In this document: positions 1-8,278 of the stretch, in pieces
Position numbering within the stretch: position 1 is the first letter of the stretch
Layout: the number at the start of each line of letters is the position of its first letter
NCBI GenBank assembly: GCA_007693435.1
Contig: REDO01000193.1
Coordinates: 1 to 57,310 of the forward strand
Reading direction: 5' to 3'
Length of the DNA stretch: 57,310 nt
DNA from: Salinarimonadaceae bacterium
GTDB taxonomy: Bacteria > Pseudomonadota > Alphaproteobacteria > Rhizobiales > Beijerinckiaceae
Program-made: the position numbers and the translations under genes
Notes under the pieces: model-generated
The model's database searches: none
Told to the model about the DNA's origin: nothing
What the model saw: the letters and a program-made list of their open reading frames with translations, nothing else

Positions 1-76
1 TACAAGACGAGCGTAAATGAATTACCAGCACAATCCCGCATCGCTCCGGCAACTAACGCCGGAAGGAAAACAAGTT

Positions 77-89
77 ATTTATCGTAAAT
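77..89. promoter_or_regulatory. AT-rich palindrome upstream of the sulfur operon
   Basis: A perfect 5-3-5 palindrome, ATTTA-TCG-TAAAT, lies in an AT-rich patch about 120 bases before the transporter gene. The TAAAT/ATTTA half-site recurs near position 12 and twice in the next AT-rich gap (1433-1441 and 1502-1510). Sulfur-oxidation operons are often controlled by ArsR-family repressors that bind short AT-rich inverted repeats, so this is a candidate operator. That role is inference; no regulator gene is visible in the window. Confidence 0.3.
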
Positions 90-210
90 TGTTCGTGACT
101 TTGCCGACGCCTGAGCGGTCAGCGACATTTGAAATTTTCAGGAGCGGCCACCCCCTTGACCGCGCAGCCGCTCCGTCGGATCACGAGGCGCATTCGACGG
201 AAAGAGATGC

Positions 211-1419
211 ATGACGCGAGCCACCACCTCCCACGATCAAGCCGCAGCGCCGCGCCCGCAACACGTCGTGACCGCCCTCGCGCTGGTCGCGATCGCGGGA
301 GGCGGCGCCTATATCCTCGCACGCACGGGCTGGCGGCCGGCGGCGCTCTGGCTCGTCGGGACAGGACTGGGATTCGCGCTCTATCACGGCGCGTTCGGGT
401 TCACGGGGGCCTATCGCGCGCTGATCACGCGGGGCGAAAGCGCCTCGGTTCGGGCGCAGATGGTGATGCTTGCGGTCGCCGTCGCGATCTTCTTCCCCCT
501 GCTCGAGGCGGGCTCGGCCTTCGGAGCGCCCGTGCGCGGCTTCGTCTTCCCGGCGGGAATCGAGATGGCGCTCGGGGCCTTCATCTTCGGCATCGGGATG
601 CAGATCGGCGGCGGCTGCGCCTCGGGGACGCTCTACACATCCGGCGGCGGCGACACGCGGACCTTCATTACGCTCGTCTTCTTCGTCGTCGGCATGACGC
701 TCGGCGCCTGGGACGTCGAGCGCTGGCAGGGCCTGCCGAGCCTGCCGCCCGTCTCTCTGCCGGAGAGCCTCGGCATGTGGCCGGCGCTGGCGCTCTCGAT
801 GGGCGTCTTCGCGCTCGTCGCATGGCTCGCGGCGCGCCGCGAGCAGCGCCTCACGGGGAGCGTCGCGCCGATCTTCGTGCGCACCGACGCGCGCTTCTTC
901 CAGGGCCCATGGGCCTTCGCCTGGGCCGCGCTGGCGCTCGCGCTCCTCAACGCGGCGACGCTCGTGATCGCAGGGCGTCCGTGGGCGATCACGCAATCCT
1001 TCGCAATCTGGGGCTCTCTCGTCGTCGATCGCTTCGGGATCGACGATCCCTTCTTCTGGGCCTACTGGGAGGAGCCGACGCGCGTCGATCTGCTGCACAG
1101 GCCGCTGATTCAGGACACGATGACGCTGATGAATGTCGGGCTGACGCTCGGCGCCTTCCTCGCCGCCGGGCTGGCGGCGCGCTTCCGGCCCGGACTGCGG
1201 ATCGGCTTTCGCCCGCTTCTCGCGGCGATCATCGGCGGGCTGATGCTCGGCTACGGCGCGCGGATGGCGACCGGGTGCAACATCAGCGCCTTCTTCTCGG
1301 GCGTCGCGTCGGGCAGCATCCACGGCTGGGTCTGGATCGCGGCGGCGATCCCGGGAACCTGGGTAGGCGTCAGGCTGCGCCCCCTCTTCGGCCTGGCGGA
1401 TACGGCCCCGCCGCGTTAA
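211..1419 (+). CDS. YeeE/YedE-family (TsuA-like) sulfur transporter
   Basis: A 402-residue polytopic membrane protein of the YeeE/YedE family, whose characterised members take up thiosulfate or related sulfur compounds. Most of the length is hydrophobic, giving roughly nine or ten membrane segments. The two family half-repeats are recognisable from their cysteines: Cys136 in a GGGCASGT motif and Cys356 in an ATGCNIS motif, corresponding to the cysteines thought to relay the substrate. The ATG at 211 follows a purine-rich GGAAAGAG. The gene leads a same-strand run into the cytochrome, flavoprotein and SoxYZ genes, so it probably supplies or exchanges substrate for sulfur oxidation. The exact substrate (thiosulfate, sulfide, sulfane) cannot be read from sequence. 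Confidence 0.85.
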   Translation: MTRATTSHDQAAAPRPQHVVTALALVAIAGGGAYILARTGWRPAALWLVGTGLGFALYHGAFGFTGAYRALITRGESASVRAQMVMLAVAVAIFFPLLEAGSAFGAPVRGFVFPAGIEMALGAFIFGIGMQIGGGCASGTLYTSGGGDTRTFITLVFFVVGMTLGAWDVERWQGLPSLPPVSLPESLGMWPALALSMGVFALVAWLAARREQRLTGSVAPIFVRTDARFFQGPWAFAWAALALALLNAATLVIAGRPWAITQSFAIWGSLVVDRFGIDDPFFWAYWEEPTRVDLLHRPLIQDTMTLMNVGLTLGAFLAAGLAARFRPGLRIGFRPLLAAIIGGLMLGYGARMATGCNISAFFSGVASGSIHGWVWIAAAIPGTWVGVRLRPLFGLADTAPPR

Positions 1420-1529
1420 ATACATTTCTTCTATGTAAATTGATATTTTTTATCCGCCTTGATGTTGAATATTTTTACGCATATCATCCAGTTGTGCATT
1501 TAATTTACATGCCCAATCGGGGAATATAG
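1420..1529 (+). promoter_or_regulatory. AT-rich intergenic region with inverted repeat, probable promoter/operator
   Basis: This 110-base gap is strikingly AT-rich against its surroundings. It contains a 9-base inverted repeat, ATGTAAATT at 1433-1441 and AATTTACAT at 1502-1510. A shorter pair, TACAT (1421-1425) and ATGTA (1433-1437), lies at its left edge. The position directly before the cytochrome gene suggests a second promoter, with operator sites, for the fcc-like and soxYZ genes. No convincing -35/-10 pair could be fixed by eye. Confidence 0.4.
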
Positions 1530-1850
1530 ATGATGTCGTTTTCGAATTTCGCGCGGAGCGGGGCTCTGGCAGCAATCCTTCTCGCGACGCCTTTCGCCGC
1601 TCCCGCCTTTGCGCAGAGCGCTCCGGCGCCGCTCATCGCCCAGGGCTGCGCCGGCTGCCACGGCCAGGCGGGCGAAGGAATCGTCGGCGCCTCACCCCCG
1701 ATCGCGGGCTACGGCCGCGACGCGATGATCGCGAGCTTTTCCGCCTTCGCGGCGAACGAGCGCCCGGGCACGATCATGAACCGCATCGCCCGCGGCTACA
1801 CGGACGCGGAGATCGCCGCGCTCGCCGATTATTTCTCCTCCCTGCGCTGA
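1530..1850 (+). CDS. Monoheme c-type cytochrome, sulfide dehydrogenase cytochrome subunit-like
   Basis: A 106-residue periplasmic cytochrome c. Residues 1-29 form a Sec signal peptide ending AFA. One heme site, Cys40-Ala-Gly-Cys43-His44, follows, and the methionine in the TIMNRIARGYT stretch near residue 85 is a plausible axial ligand. That stretch resembles class I cytochromes partnered with flavocytochrome c sulfide dehydrogenases. FccA of Allochromatium and SoxE carry two hemes; this one has a single heme. The flavoprotein gene starts 9 bases downstream, so the two proteins probably form the electron-transfer complex, with electrons passing to the respiratory chain. The name fccA is withheld because of the single heme. 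Confidence 0.8.
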   Translation: MMSFSNFARSGALAAILLATPFAAPAFAQSAPAPLIAQGCAGCHGQAGEGIVGASPPIAGYGRDAMIASFSAFAANERPGTIMNRIARGYTDAEIAALADYFSSLR

Positions 1851-1859
1851 GGTTCGCCG

Positions 1860-3155
1860 ATGACCATGCTCACCCGCCGCCATTTCGGCGCTCTCCTCGC
1901 AGGCGCGTCCTTCGCCGTCGCCGCCCCTTCCGTCCTGCGCGCCCAGAACGGCCCGCGTCTCGTCGTGATCGGCGGCGGCTTCGGCGGCGCCTCGGCGGCG
2001 CGCTACGCCCGCATGGCCTATCCCGACGTCGCGGTCACCCTGATCGAGCCGTATACGAGCTTCGTCACCTGCCCCTACGGAAACCTGATCCTCGGCGGCA
2101 AGCGCGAACTGTCTCAGATCACGCACAGCTATGACGGGCTCAGGGCGCGCGGCGTCGATGTCGTCCATGAGTGGGCGAGCGAGATCGATCCGGTCGCCAA
2201 GACCGTCGCGCTCGCCGACGGCGCCAGCGTCGCCTACGACAAGCTCATCCTTTCGCCGGGCATCGGCATCCGCTGGGGCGAGCTCGAGGGCTACGACGAG
2301 GCGGCTTCCGAGATCTTCCCGCACGCCTGGATGGGCGGCGACGGCTCGCAGATCTCCAACCTGCGCCGCCAGATCGAGAACCTGCCCGAGGGCGGCGTCG
2401 TGGGCCTCGCGATCCCCGGCAACCCGTTCCGCTGCCCGCCCGGCCCCTATGAGCGCATCTCGATGATCGCGCATTATCTCAAGCAGCATAATCCGACCGC
2501 GAAGATCCTCGCCTTCGATTCGAAGGAGGGCTTCTCCAAGCAGGGCCTGTTCCAGGACGGCTGGGCCGAGCTCTACGGCGACATGATCGAGTGGATTCCC
2601 GCAAACCTCGACGGCACGATCGTGCGCGTCGATCCGGCCGAGAAGGTCTTCGAGAGCGAATTCGGCGAGCGCCACAGGGTCGATGTCGGAAACGTGATCC
2701 CGCCGCAATTCGCCGCCGCGATCGCGCGCGACGCAGGGCTCGCCAACGAGACCGGCTGGGTTCCCGTCGATCCCGCGACCTTCGCCGCGGCGGCCGCGCC
2801 CGACATTCACGTCATCGGCGACGCCAACATCGCGCCGCCCATGCCGAAATCGGGCTATGTCGCCAACACCACCTCCAAGGTCGCCGTCGCGGCCGCGATC
2901 GCTGACCTGCGCGGCGAGCCGGCCCCGGAGAACCCGGTTTACTTCAACACCTGCTACAGCCATGTCGGCGCCGATTACGGGATCTCGGTCGCAGGGGTCT
3001 ACAGGCTCGACGCCGATGGCAAGATCATCGAGACGCCGGATTCCGGCGGTATATCTCCGCGTGGTCCGCTGGCCGATCACGCCCACCAGCGTGCGCGCGA
3101 AGCGGTCTACGCAGACGGATGGTACGAGAGCATCACGCGCGACATGTTCTCCTGA
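1860..3155 (+). CDS. FCSD-type flavoprotein, sulfide dehydrogenase (FccB/SoxF-like)
   Basis: A 431-residue FAD-dependent oxidoreductase. A Tat signal (TRRHFGALLAGA) begins near residue 5, and the dinucleotide-binding GGGFGG lies at 38-43. Cys71 in the FVTCPYG stretch sits where FCSD proteins attach FAD covalently. Cys192 (FRCPPGPY) and Cys365 (FNTCYS) correspond to the redox-active disulfide that attacks sulfide. All three key cysteines are therefore kept. The C-terminal region resembles the FCSD flavin-binding domain. The gene sits between the cytochrome and soxY genes, suggesting periplasmic oxidation of sulfide or of sulfane sulfur on SoxY. A SoxF-type accessory role is as likely as free-sulfide oxidation. 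Confidence 0.85.
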   Translation: MTMLTRRHFGALLAGASFAVAAPSVLRAQNGPRLVVIGGGFGGASAARYARMAYPDVAVTLIEPYTSFVTCPYGNLILGGKRELSQITHSYDGLRARGVDVVHEWASEIDPVAKTVALADGASVAYDKLILSPGIGIRWGELEGYDEAASEIFPHAWMGGDGSQISNLRRQIENLPEGGVVGLAIPGNPFRCPPGPYERISMIAHYLKQHNPTAKILAFDSKEGFSKQGLFQDGWAELYGDMIEWIPANLDGTIVRVDPAEKVFESEFGERHRVDVGNVIPPQFAAAIARDAGLANETGWVPVDPATFAAAAAPDIHVIGDANIAPPMPKSGYVANTTSKVAVAAAIADLRGEPAPENPVYFNTCYSHVGADYGISVAGVYRLDADGKIIETPDSGGISPRGPLADHAHQRAREAVYADGWYESITRDMFS

Positions 3156-3166
3156 CAGGATCGCTT

Positions 3167-3619
3167 ATGAAATTTGATCGCCGCGCCTTCATCACCGCTT
3201 CCGCCGCCCTCGTCGGGGTCGCGCTCCTGCCCAAGCGTTTCGCCTGGGCGGAGTTGTCCGACGACGTGGCGGATGCTCTGCGCGCGGCGATCGCAGACCG
3301 TGAGGTCGTCGAGGGCGGGATCGTCCTCGACGCTCCGGACATCGCCCAGAACGGCGCCTCCGTGCCTGTGGGCGTCTTCGTCGAGAGCCCGATGACGGCT
3401 GCGGATCACGTGCGCGAGATCAGGCTCTTCGCCACGCGCAACCCCTCGCCGCAGATCGGCGCCTTCCGCTTCACCCCCGCGAGCGGCCGGGCGGAGGCGA
3501 CGACGCGCATCCGCCTCGCCGAAGGTCAGGAAATCATCGTGCTTGCGGAAACGTCCGACGGACGGCTGCTGCGGGTTTCGGCCACGGTCGAGGTGACCGT
3601 CGGCGGCTGCGTCACCTGA
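3167..3619 (+). CDS. soxY: Thiosulfate-oxidation carrier protein SoxY
   Basis: A 150-residue SoxY. The ATG at 3167 gives an N-terminus with a Tat signal (DRRAFITASAA) ending about residue 28; an upstream in-frame start near 3119 would overlap the flavoprotein gene and spoil the signal. The mature part is the immunoglobulin-like SoxY fold. SoxY carries its sulfur substrate on a cysteine of a flexible C-terminal arm, normally GGCGG. Here the end reads GGCVT, so the cysteine (residue 148) is kept but the last two glycines are Val-Thr. soxZ follows 18 bases later, and together they would form the SoxYZ carrier. No soxXA, soxB or soxCD is in the window. Confidence 0.85.
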   Translation: MKFDRRAFITASAALVGVALLPKRFAWAELSDDVADALRAAIADREVVEGGIVLDAPDIAQNGASVPVGVFVESPMTAADHVREIRLFATRNPSPQIGAFRFTPASGRAEATTRIRLAEGQEIIVLAETSDGRLLRVSATVEVTVGGCVT

Positions 3620-3637
3620 GCCCGAAGGAGGCCCGCC

Positions 3638-3943
3638 ATGTCCAGACCCCGGATCCGCCTGCCCGACAGCGCCTCACCCGGCGAGATCATCGAGATCCGC
3701 ACGCTCATCGATCATCCGATGATCACGAGCCTCTCCTCGCCGCAGCCGCGCGACATGCTCGCCACGCTCGAGGCGCGCATGAACGGCGAGACGTTCTTCG
3801 TCTATGATTTCGACAACGGCACCTCGGCCAACCCGTATCACGTGTTCTTCGCGCGTGTGGAGGAGACGAGCGATTTCGAGTTCGTCTGGACGCACGAGAA
3901 CGGCGAGACCTTCACGGCTCAGGGCCGCGTGACCGTCGCCTGA
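3638..3943 (+). CDS. soxZ: Thiosulfate-oxidation carrier complex protein SoxZ
   Basis: A 101-residue protein of normal SoxZ length. It shows the usual N-terminal RIRLPDSASPGE segment, the IRTLIDHPM strand, and an ending typical of SoxZ (FTAQGRVTVA). There is no signal peptide; SoxZ is normally exported together with Tat-dependent SoxY. A strong ribosome site, GAAGGAGG, precedes the ATG. It is the last gene of the sulfur run and is convergent with erpA, whose stop lies 20 bases away. Confidence 0.9.
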   Translation: MSRPRIRLPDSASPGEIIEIRTLIDHPMITSLSSPQPRDMLATLEARMNGETFFVYDFDNGTSANPYHVFFARVEETSDFEFVWTHENGETFTAQGRVTVA

Positions 3944-3962
3944 CAGCGACGGCGTTTCCCGA

Positions 3963-4289
3963 TCAGATCGAGAAAGACGTGCCGCAGCCGCAGGAGGAGG
4001 TGGCCAGCGGGTTCTTGATCTGGAAGCTCTGGCCGATCAGATCGTCGACGAAATCGATCACCGAGCCTTCCATGTATTGCACCGACATCTCGTCGACGAG
4101 CACGGCGGCGCCGTCACGCTCGATCACGAGATCGTCTTCCTGCACCTGCGTATCGATGTCGAAGGCGTATTCGAACCCGGAACAGCCGCCGCCATTGACG
4201 CTGACGCGCAGCTTCGCGCCCGGCGGCTCGCTCGCCATGATCTGCTTGATGCGCCGCGCGGCGCTTTCCGAAAGTGTGATCGTGTTCAT
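3963..4289 (-). CDS. erpA: Iron-sulfur cluster insertion protein, A-type carrier
   Basis: A 108-residue HesB/IscA/ErpA-family protein that carries Fe-S clusters to target apoproteins. The three ligand cysteines are present: one in the GGGCSGFEY motif and two in the C-terminal SCGCG motif. I chose the ATG at 4289 (MNTITLSE), which gives standard family length; the longer reading frame to 4562 has no family resemblance. It diverges from dgt, whose start lies 112 bases away. ErpA is the usual name in Hyphomicrobiales, but IscA cannot be excluded from sequence alone. Confidence 0.88.
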   Translation of the reverse strand: MNTITLSESAARRIKQIMASEPPGAKLRVSVNGGGCSGFEYAFDIDTQVQEDDLVIERDGAAVLVDEMSVQYMEGSVIDFVDDLIGQSFQIKNPLATSSCGCGTSFSI

Positions 4290-4401
4290 AGCGTCCCGTT
4301 CGCTTGACGCCGCGCAGAAAGCCGGCTTCGCGCAGCTTGCAAATGCCTCATCATGAAATGTAAGGACCTTTGAGCGGGGCCGCAATGGGAAGAGAGGGCG
4401 C

Positions 4402-5616
4402 ATGCGCGCATTCGGGGAAAGATGGCGGGCGGCATACGCCTGCGACCCGGCGGCGACGCGCGGGCGCCAGTTCCCCGAAAGCGCATCGCCGACGCGCAGC
4501 GATTTCCAGCGCGACCGCGACCGCATCATCCATTCCTCCGCCTTCCGCCGCCTCAAGCACAAGACGCAGGTCTTCGTCTTCCACGAGGGAGACCATTACC
4601 GCACGCGCCTGACGCATACGATCGAGGTGAGCCAGATCGCGCGCGCGCTCGCCCGGTCGCTCGGGCTCGACGAAGATTTGGCGGAGGCGCTGGCGCTTTC
4701 CCACGATCTCGGCCACACGCCGTTCGGACATACGGGCGAGGACGCCCTTCAGGACTGCATGGCGCCCTATGGCGGTTTCGACCACAACGCGCAGGCCTTG
4801 CGGATCGTCACGCGGCTGGAGCGGCGCTACGCGGCCTATGACGGGCTCAACCTCGCCTGGGAGACGCTGGAGGGCCTCGTCAAGCACAATGGCCCGCTCC
4901 TTGACGCCTCGGGCGCGCCGTCGCCGCGCTACGCCCGCCACGGCGTCCCCGGCGCCATCCTGGAATTCGACGCCGCCTTCCGGCTTGACCTTTCGACCCA
5001 CGCCAGCGCCGAGGCGCAGGCGGCGGCGATCGCCGACGACATCGCCTACAATTCGCACGACATCGACGACGGCCTGCGCGCGGGGCTGTTCCGGATCGAG
5101 GATCTGCGGGCGATCCCCTTCGCGGCGGAGCTCCTCGACGATATCGACGCGCTCTGGCCCGGGCTCGAACAGCCGCGGCGCATCCACGAGCTGACGCGGC
5201 GCGTCATCACACGCATGGTCGAGGACGTGGTGCGCGAAAGCGAACGGCGCATCGCCGCGCTCGCGCCGGCCGACGCCGACGCGATCCGCTCGGCGGGCGA
5301 GCCGGTGATTGCGTTTTCGCCCACGCTCGTGGCGGCGGATCGCGACATCAAGAGCTACCTCTATCCCAACATGTACCGCCATCCGAGGGTCCTGACCGTT
5401 CGCCGCAACGCCGACCGCGTGGTGCGGGAGCTGTTTTCGCATTTCATGGGCGCGCCCGACGCCCTTCCGAGCGAATGGAGCGCGGGCGTCGAGGCTCTGG
5501 ACGAGCCCCGCCTCGCGCGGCGGGTCGCCGACTACATCGCCGGAATGACGGATAATTTCGCCCTGCAGGAGCATCGCCGTATCTTCGGCGACACGCCCGA
5601 ACTGCGCATCGGCTGA
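4402..5616 (+). CDS. dgt: Deoxyguanosinetriphosphate triphosphohydrolase-like protein
   Basis: A 404-residue HD-domain dNTP triphosphohydrolase that splits dGTP (or dNTPs) to the nucleoside and triphosphate. The metal-binding histidine of the RLTHTIEV segment and the [11 protein letters not shown] motif with its HD pair are intact, and later family blocks ([21 protein letters not shown]) are recognisable. The length matches the dgt type 2 subfamily. An AGAGAGG element lies a few bases before the ATG at 4402. It is followed 12 bases later by an aminotransferase gene. In many Hyphomicrobiales dgt is the neighbour of erpA, as here. Confidence 0.92.
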   Translation: MRAFGERWRAAYACDPAATRGRQFPESASPTRSDFQRDRDRIIHSSAFRRLKHKTQVFVFHEGDHYRTRLTHTIEVSQIARALARSLGLDEDLAEALALSHDLGHTPFGHTGEDALQDCMAPYGGFDHNAQALRIVTRLERRYAAYDGLNLAWETLEGLVKHNGPLLDASGAPSPRYARHGVPGAILEFDAAFRLDLSTHASAEAQAAAIADDIAYNSHDIDDGLRAGLFRIEDLRAIPFAAELLDDIDALWPGLEQPRRIHELTRRVITRMVEDVVRESERRIAALAPADADAIRSAGEPVIAFSPTLVAADRDIKSYLYPNMYRHPRVLTVRRNADRVVRELFSHFMGAPDALPSEWSAGVEALDEPRLARRVADYIAGMTDNFALQEHRRIFGDTPELRIG

Positions 5617-5628
5617 GGATCGGGAGCC

Positions 5629-6795
5629 ATGCGCGCCGCAATGAACCCGCTCGTCGCCGCCCTCGCCCCGCCGCCGATCCCGCAAGCTCAGGGTTGGGCG
5701 CATGCCTATGACGGATCAGCCGGTCCTCTGATCAATCTCACGCAGGCCGCGCCGGGCTCGGCCCCGCATCCGGATTTCCTCGCGAGGCTCGCGGAGGCGG
5801 CGGGCTCCGCCGAGGCCGCGCGCTACGGGGCCATCGCCGGCGATACGGCGCTGCGCGAGGCCTACGCCGCCGACGTCGCAGCGCTCTACGCAGCCGCAAT
5901 CGGGCCGGAGAACGTCGCGATCACCGCCGGCTGCAACCAGGCCTTCGCCGTCGCCGCGCTCCTCGCCGCGCGGGCCGGCGACGCCGTGCTCCTGCCAACG
6001 CCCTGGTATTTCAATCACCAGACGACGCTCGCCATGCTGGGCGTCGAGGCGGTTCCCCTCCCTGCGCGCGCCGAGGACGGCTTCGTCCCGCGCGTCGCCG
6101 ACGCCGAAGCCCTGATCGACCCGCGCACACGCGCCATCGCGCTCGTCACGCCCAACAACCCGACGGGCGCGATCTATCCGCCGGAGACGATCGCCGCCTT
6201 CGCCGATCTCGCGCGGCGGCGCGGAATCTGGCTCATCCTCGACGAGACCTATCGCGACTTCCTGCCCGAGCCGCGCGCCCCGCACGGGCTCTTCGCGGCG
6301 CCGGGCTGGGGCGAGAACGTCGTGCAGCTCTATTCGTTTTCGAAGTCCTACGCGGCGCCGGGGCTGCGTCTCGGCGCGATGACCGCTGCGCCCGAGACCA
6401 TCGAGGCCGCCGTGACGATCCTCGACAACCTCCAGATTTGCCCTGCGCGCGCCGGGCAGGCGCCGATCGCCTGGGCGATCCCGCATCTGCGCCGCTGGCG
6501 GGAGGAGAACCGGGCGGAGATCCTCGCCCGCGCCCGCGCCTTCGCCGGCGTCATGGCCCGCCATCCGGGCTGGCGGATCGAAACGATCGGCGTCTATTTC
6601 GCCTATCTGCGGCATCCGTCGCGCGACGAAAGCGCGGCGCAGATCGCCGAGCGGCTCGCCCGCGAGCGCGGCGTGCTGACGCTGCCGGGCTCGTATTTCG
6701 GCCCCGGACAGGAGGCGTTCCTGCGCATCGCCTTCGCCAACGCCGACCCCGCCGAGATCGCGGCGCTCGATGCGCGTCTGGACGGCTTTGGGTGA
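5629..6795 (+). CDS. PLP-dependent class I/II aminotransferase
   Basis: A 388-residue fold-type I aminotransferase. Visible motifs are TPNNPTGAIYPPE (substrate carboxylate and PLP contacts), the LDETYRDF aspartate that pairs with the PLP ring nitrogen, and SFSKSYAAPGLRLG with the Schiff-base lysine. The start is ATG 5629 or ATG 5641. Substrate is unknown; a role in amino-acid transamination is as far as the sequence allows. A rho-independent terminator follows, so dgt and this gene may form one unit. Confidence 0.8.
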   Translation: MRAAMNPLVAALAPPPIPQAQGWAHAYDGSAGPLINLTQAAPGSAPHPDFLARLAEAAGSAEAARYGAIAGDTALREAYAADVAALYAAAIGPENVAITAGCNQAFAVAALLAARAGDAVLLPTPWYFNHQTTLAMLGVEAVPLPARAEDGFVPRVADAEALIDPRTRAIALVTPNNPTGAIYPPETIAAFADLARRRGIWLILDETYRDFLPEPRAPHGLFAAPGWGENVVQLYSFSKSYAAPGLRLGAMTAAPETIEAAVTILDNLQICPARAGQAPIAWAIPHLRRWREENRAEILARARAFAGVMARHPGWRIETIGVYFAYLRHPSRDESAAQIAERLARERGVLTLPGSYFGPGQEAFLRIAFANADPAEIAALDARLDGFG

Positions 6796-6805
6796 GAAAG
6801 TCGTT

Positions 6806-6839
6806 ACGGCGGCGCAAGCCGCCGGCCCTTTTCGTTTTT
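6806..6839 (+). terminator. Rho-independent terminator after the aminotransferase gene
   Basis: A perfect 6-base GC stem (GGCGGC 6808-6813, GCCGCC 6818-6823) closes a GCAA tetraloop and is followed by a T-rich run (6829-6839). It lies 10 bases after the aminotransferase stop and 64 before the next gene. Confidence 0.6.
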
Positions 6840-6902
6840 CCGCGCCCGTGACAGCCGCGCGGGGCTGGGCTAGGCATACCACGCAAAAGCGAGGAGCCCG
6901 CC

Positions 6903-7541
6903 ATGCCGACCCTGAAAGCCGCCATCGTGCCCGTCACGCCATTCGAGCAGAACTGCACGCTCGTCTGGGACGACGAGACGAAGCGCGGCGTCGTCGTCGA
7001 TCCGGGCGGCGACGTGGCGCGCATCGCCGCCGCGATCGAAGAGGTCGGGATCACGATCGACAAGATCGTCGTCACCCACGGCCATGTCGATCACATCGCG
7101 GGCGTCGCCGAACTGAAGCAGCGCCTCGGTGTCCCGGTCGAAGGCCCGCATCGCGCCGACCTCGAGCTGATCGAGCGCCTGCCCGAAATCGCGGCGAATT
7201 ACGGCTTCGGCCGCGTCGAGACCTTCACGCCCGATCGCTGGCTCGACGAGGGCGACACTTTGGAGATTGCCGGGCTCGTGTTCGACGTGCTCCACTGCCC
7301 CGGCCATTCGCCGGGAAGCGTCGTCTTCGTCCAGAAGGAGAACGCCTTCGCGCTCGTCGGCGACGTGCTCTTCCGCGGCTCCGTCGGACGCGCCGATCTG
7401 CCCGGCGGCGACGAGGATACGCTGATCGCCTCGATCAAGAACAAGCTCCTGCCGCTCGGCGACGATATCTCCTTCATCTGCGGCCACGGGCCGACGAGCA
7501 CGATCGGCCATGAGCGCGAGACCAACCCCTTCCTGCGCTGA
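6903..7541 (+). CDS. MBL-fold metallo-hydrolase, glyoxalase II-like
   Basis: A 212-residue metallo-beta-lactamase-fold hydrolase. The metal site THGHVDHIAG (HxHxDH) is complete, with the later ligands in the CPGHSPGS and VGDVLF segments and a final CGHGP motif. This size matches the small YcbL-type glyoxalase II-like hydrolases, which act on thioesters such as S-lactoylglutathione. A GAGGAG ribosome site precedes the ATG. The next gene encodes a glutathione S-transferase-like protein, consistent with thiol metabolism, though the true substrate is not deducible. Confidence 0.85.
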   Translation: MPTLKAAIVPVTPFEQNCTLVWDDETKRGVVVDPGGDVARIAAAIEEVGITIDKIVVTHGHVDHIAGVAELKQRLGVPVEGPHRADLELIERLPEIAANYGFGRVETFTPDRWLDEGDTLEIAGLVFDVLHCPGHSPGSVVFVQKENAFALVGDVLFRGSVGRADLPGGDEDTLIASIKNKLLPLGDDISFICGHGPTSTIGHERETNPFLR

Positions 7542-7636
7542 GGCGCAAGCGGGTGGCGCGATTTCGGGCGTTGCGGGGGACAGGCTCCAGCCCTAGCCTT
7601 GAGTTCTCCCCCCGTCTCCTTTCGAGAGCTTTCCGC

Positions 7637-8278
7637 ATGGCCTCCCGCTTCACGCTCAACGGCTTCTGGCGTTCCAGTCCCACCTACAAGGTCGGGCTCA
7701 TGCTCGCGCTCGCCGGCGAGCCCTTCGACTACGTCAGCGTCAACCTGAGCGAGGGCGAACACAAGAAGCCCGACTTCCTCGCGCGGCAGCGCTACGGCCA
7801 GGTGCCGTTGCTGGAGGATTCGAACAACGGGCGCAGGCTCTGCCAGGCGGCCGCGATCCTCGACTATCTCGCCGACGTCACCGGCAAGTTCGGCGGCGCG
7901 ACCCTCGACGAGCGCCTTTCGGCGCGCGAGTGGATGTACTGGGACTACGACAAGCTGGCCCATGGGATTTACCGCTCCCGCGCGGCCAAGCTCGGCTTCC
8001 GCACCTTCCCCGAACCCGTCGCCGCCGCCTATGTCGCGGAGGGCGAGGCGGGGCTCGCCGTGCTCGAAGCGCATCTCAAGAGCCGTGACTGGCTCGTCGG
8101 GGAAGGGCCGAGCATCGCCGATATCGACATCTACGGCGTCGTCGCCTACGCCGAGGCCGGCGGCTTCGCGCTCGAGAACTATCCGGCGCTCGGCGCCTGG
8201 ATGAAGCGCTTCGAAGCCCTGCCCGGCTTCGGCCGCCCCGAGGACATCCTGCCCAAGCAGTCCAGAATCGCCGCATGA
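7637..8278 (+). CDS. Glutathione S-transferase family protein
   Basis: A 213-residue GST-fold protein. The N-terminal thioredoxin-like half (residues 1-80) contains RYGQVPLLED with the conserved cis-proline and then the LCQAAAILDYL helix, where a glutamate-serine pair is more usual. The C-terminal helical half contains WLVGEGPSIADIDIYG, the GST N-capping motif. I chose the ATG at 7637; the upstream extension from 7553 has no GST similarity. The stop overlaps the start of the next gene by four bases (ATGA), implying translational coupling. Confidence 0.82.
   Translation: MASRFTLNGFWRSSPTYKVGLMLALAGEPFDYVSVNLSEGEHKKPDFLARQRYGQVPLLEDSNNGRRLCQAAAILDYLADVTGKFGGATLDERLSAREWMYWDYDKLAHGIYRSRAAKLGFRTFPEPVAAAYVAEGEAGLAVLEAHLKSRDWLVGEGPSIADIDIYGVVAYAEAGGFALENYPALGAWMKRFEALPGFGRPEDILPKQSRIAA

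Noticed and set aside
17-214. 65-codon open frame at the left edge
   Set aside because: No ribosome site and no family similarity; the AT-rich composition and palindrome point to a regulatory region.
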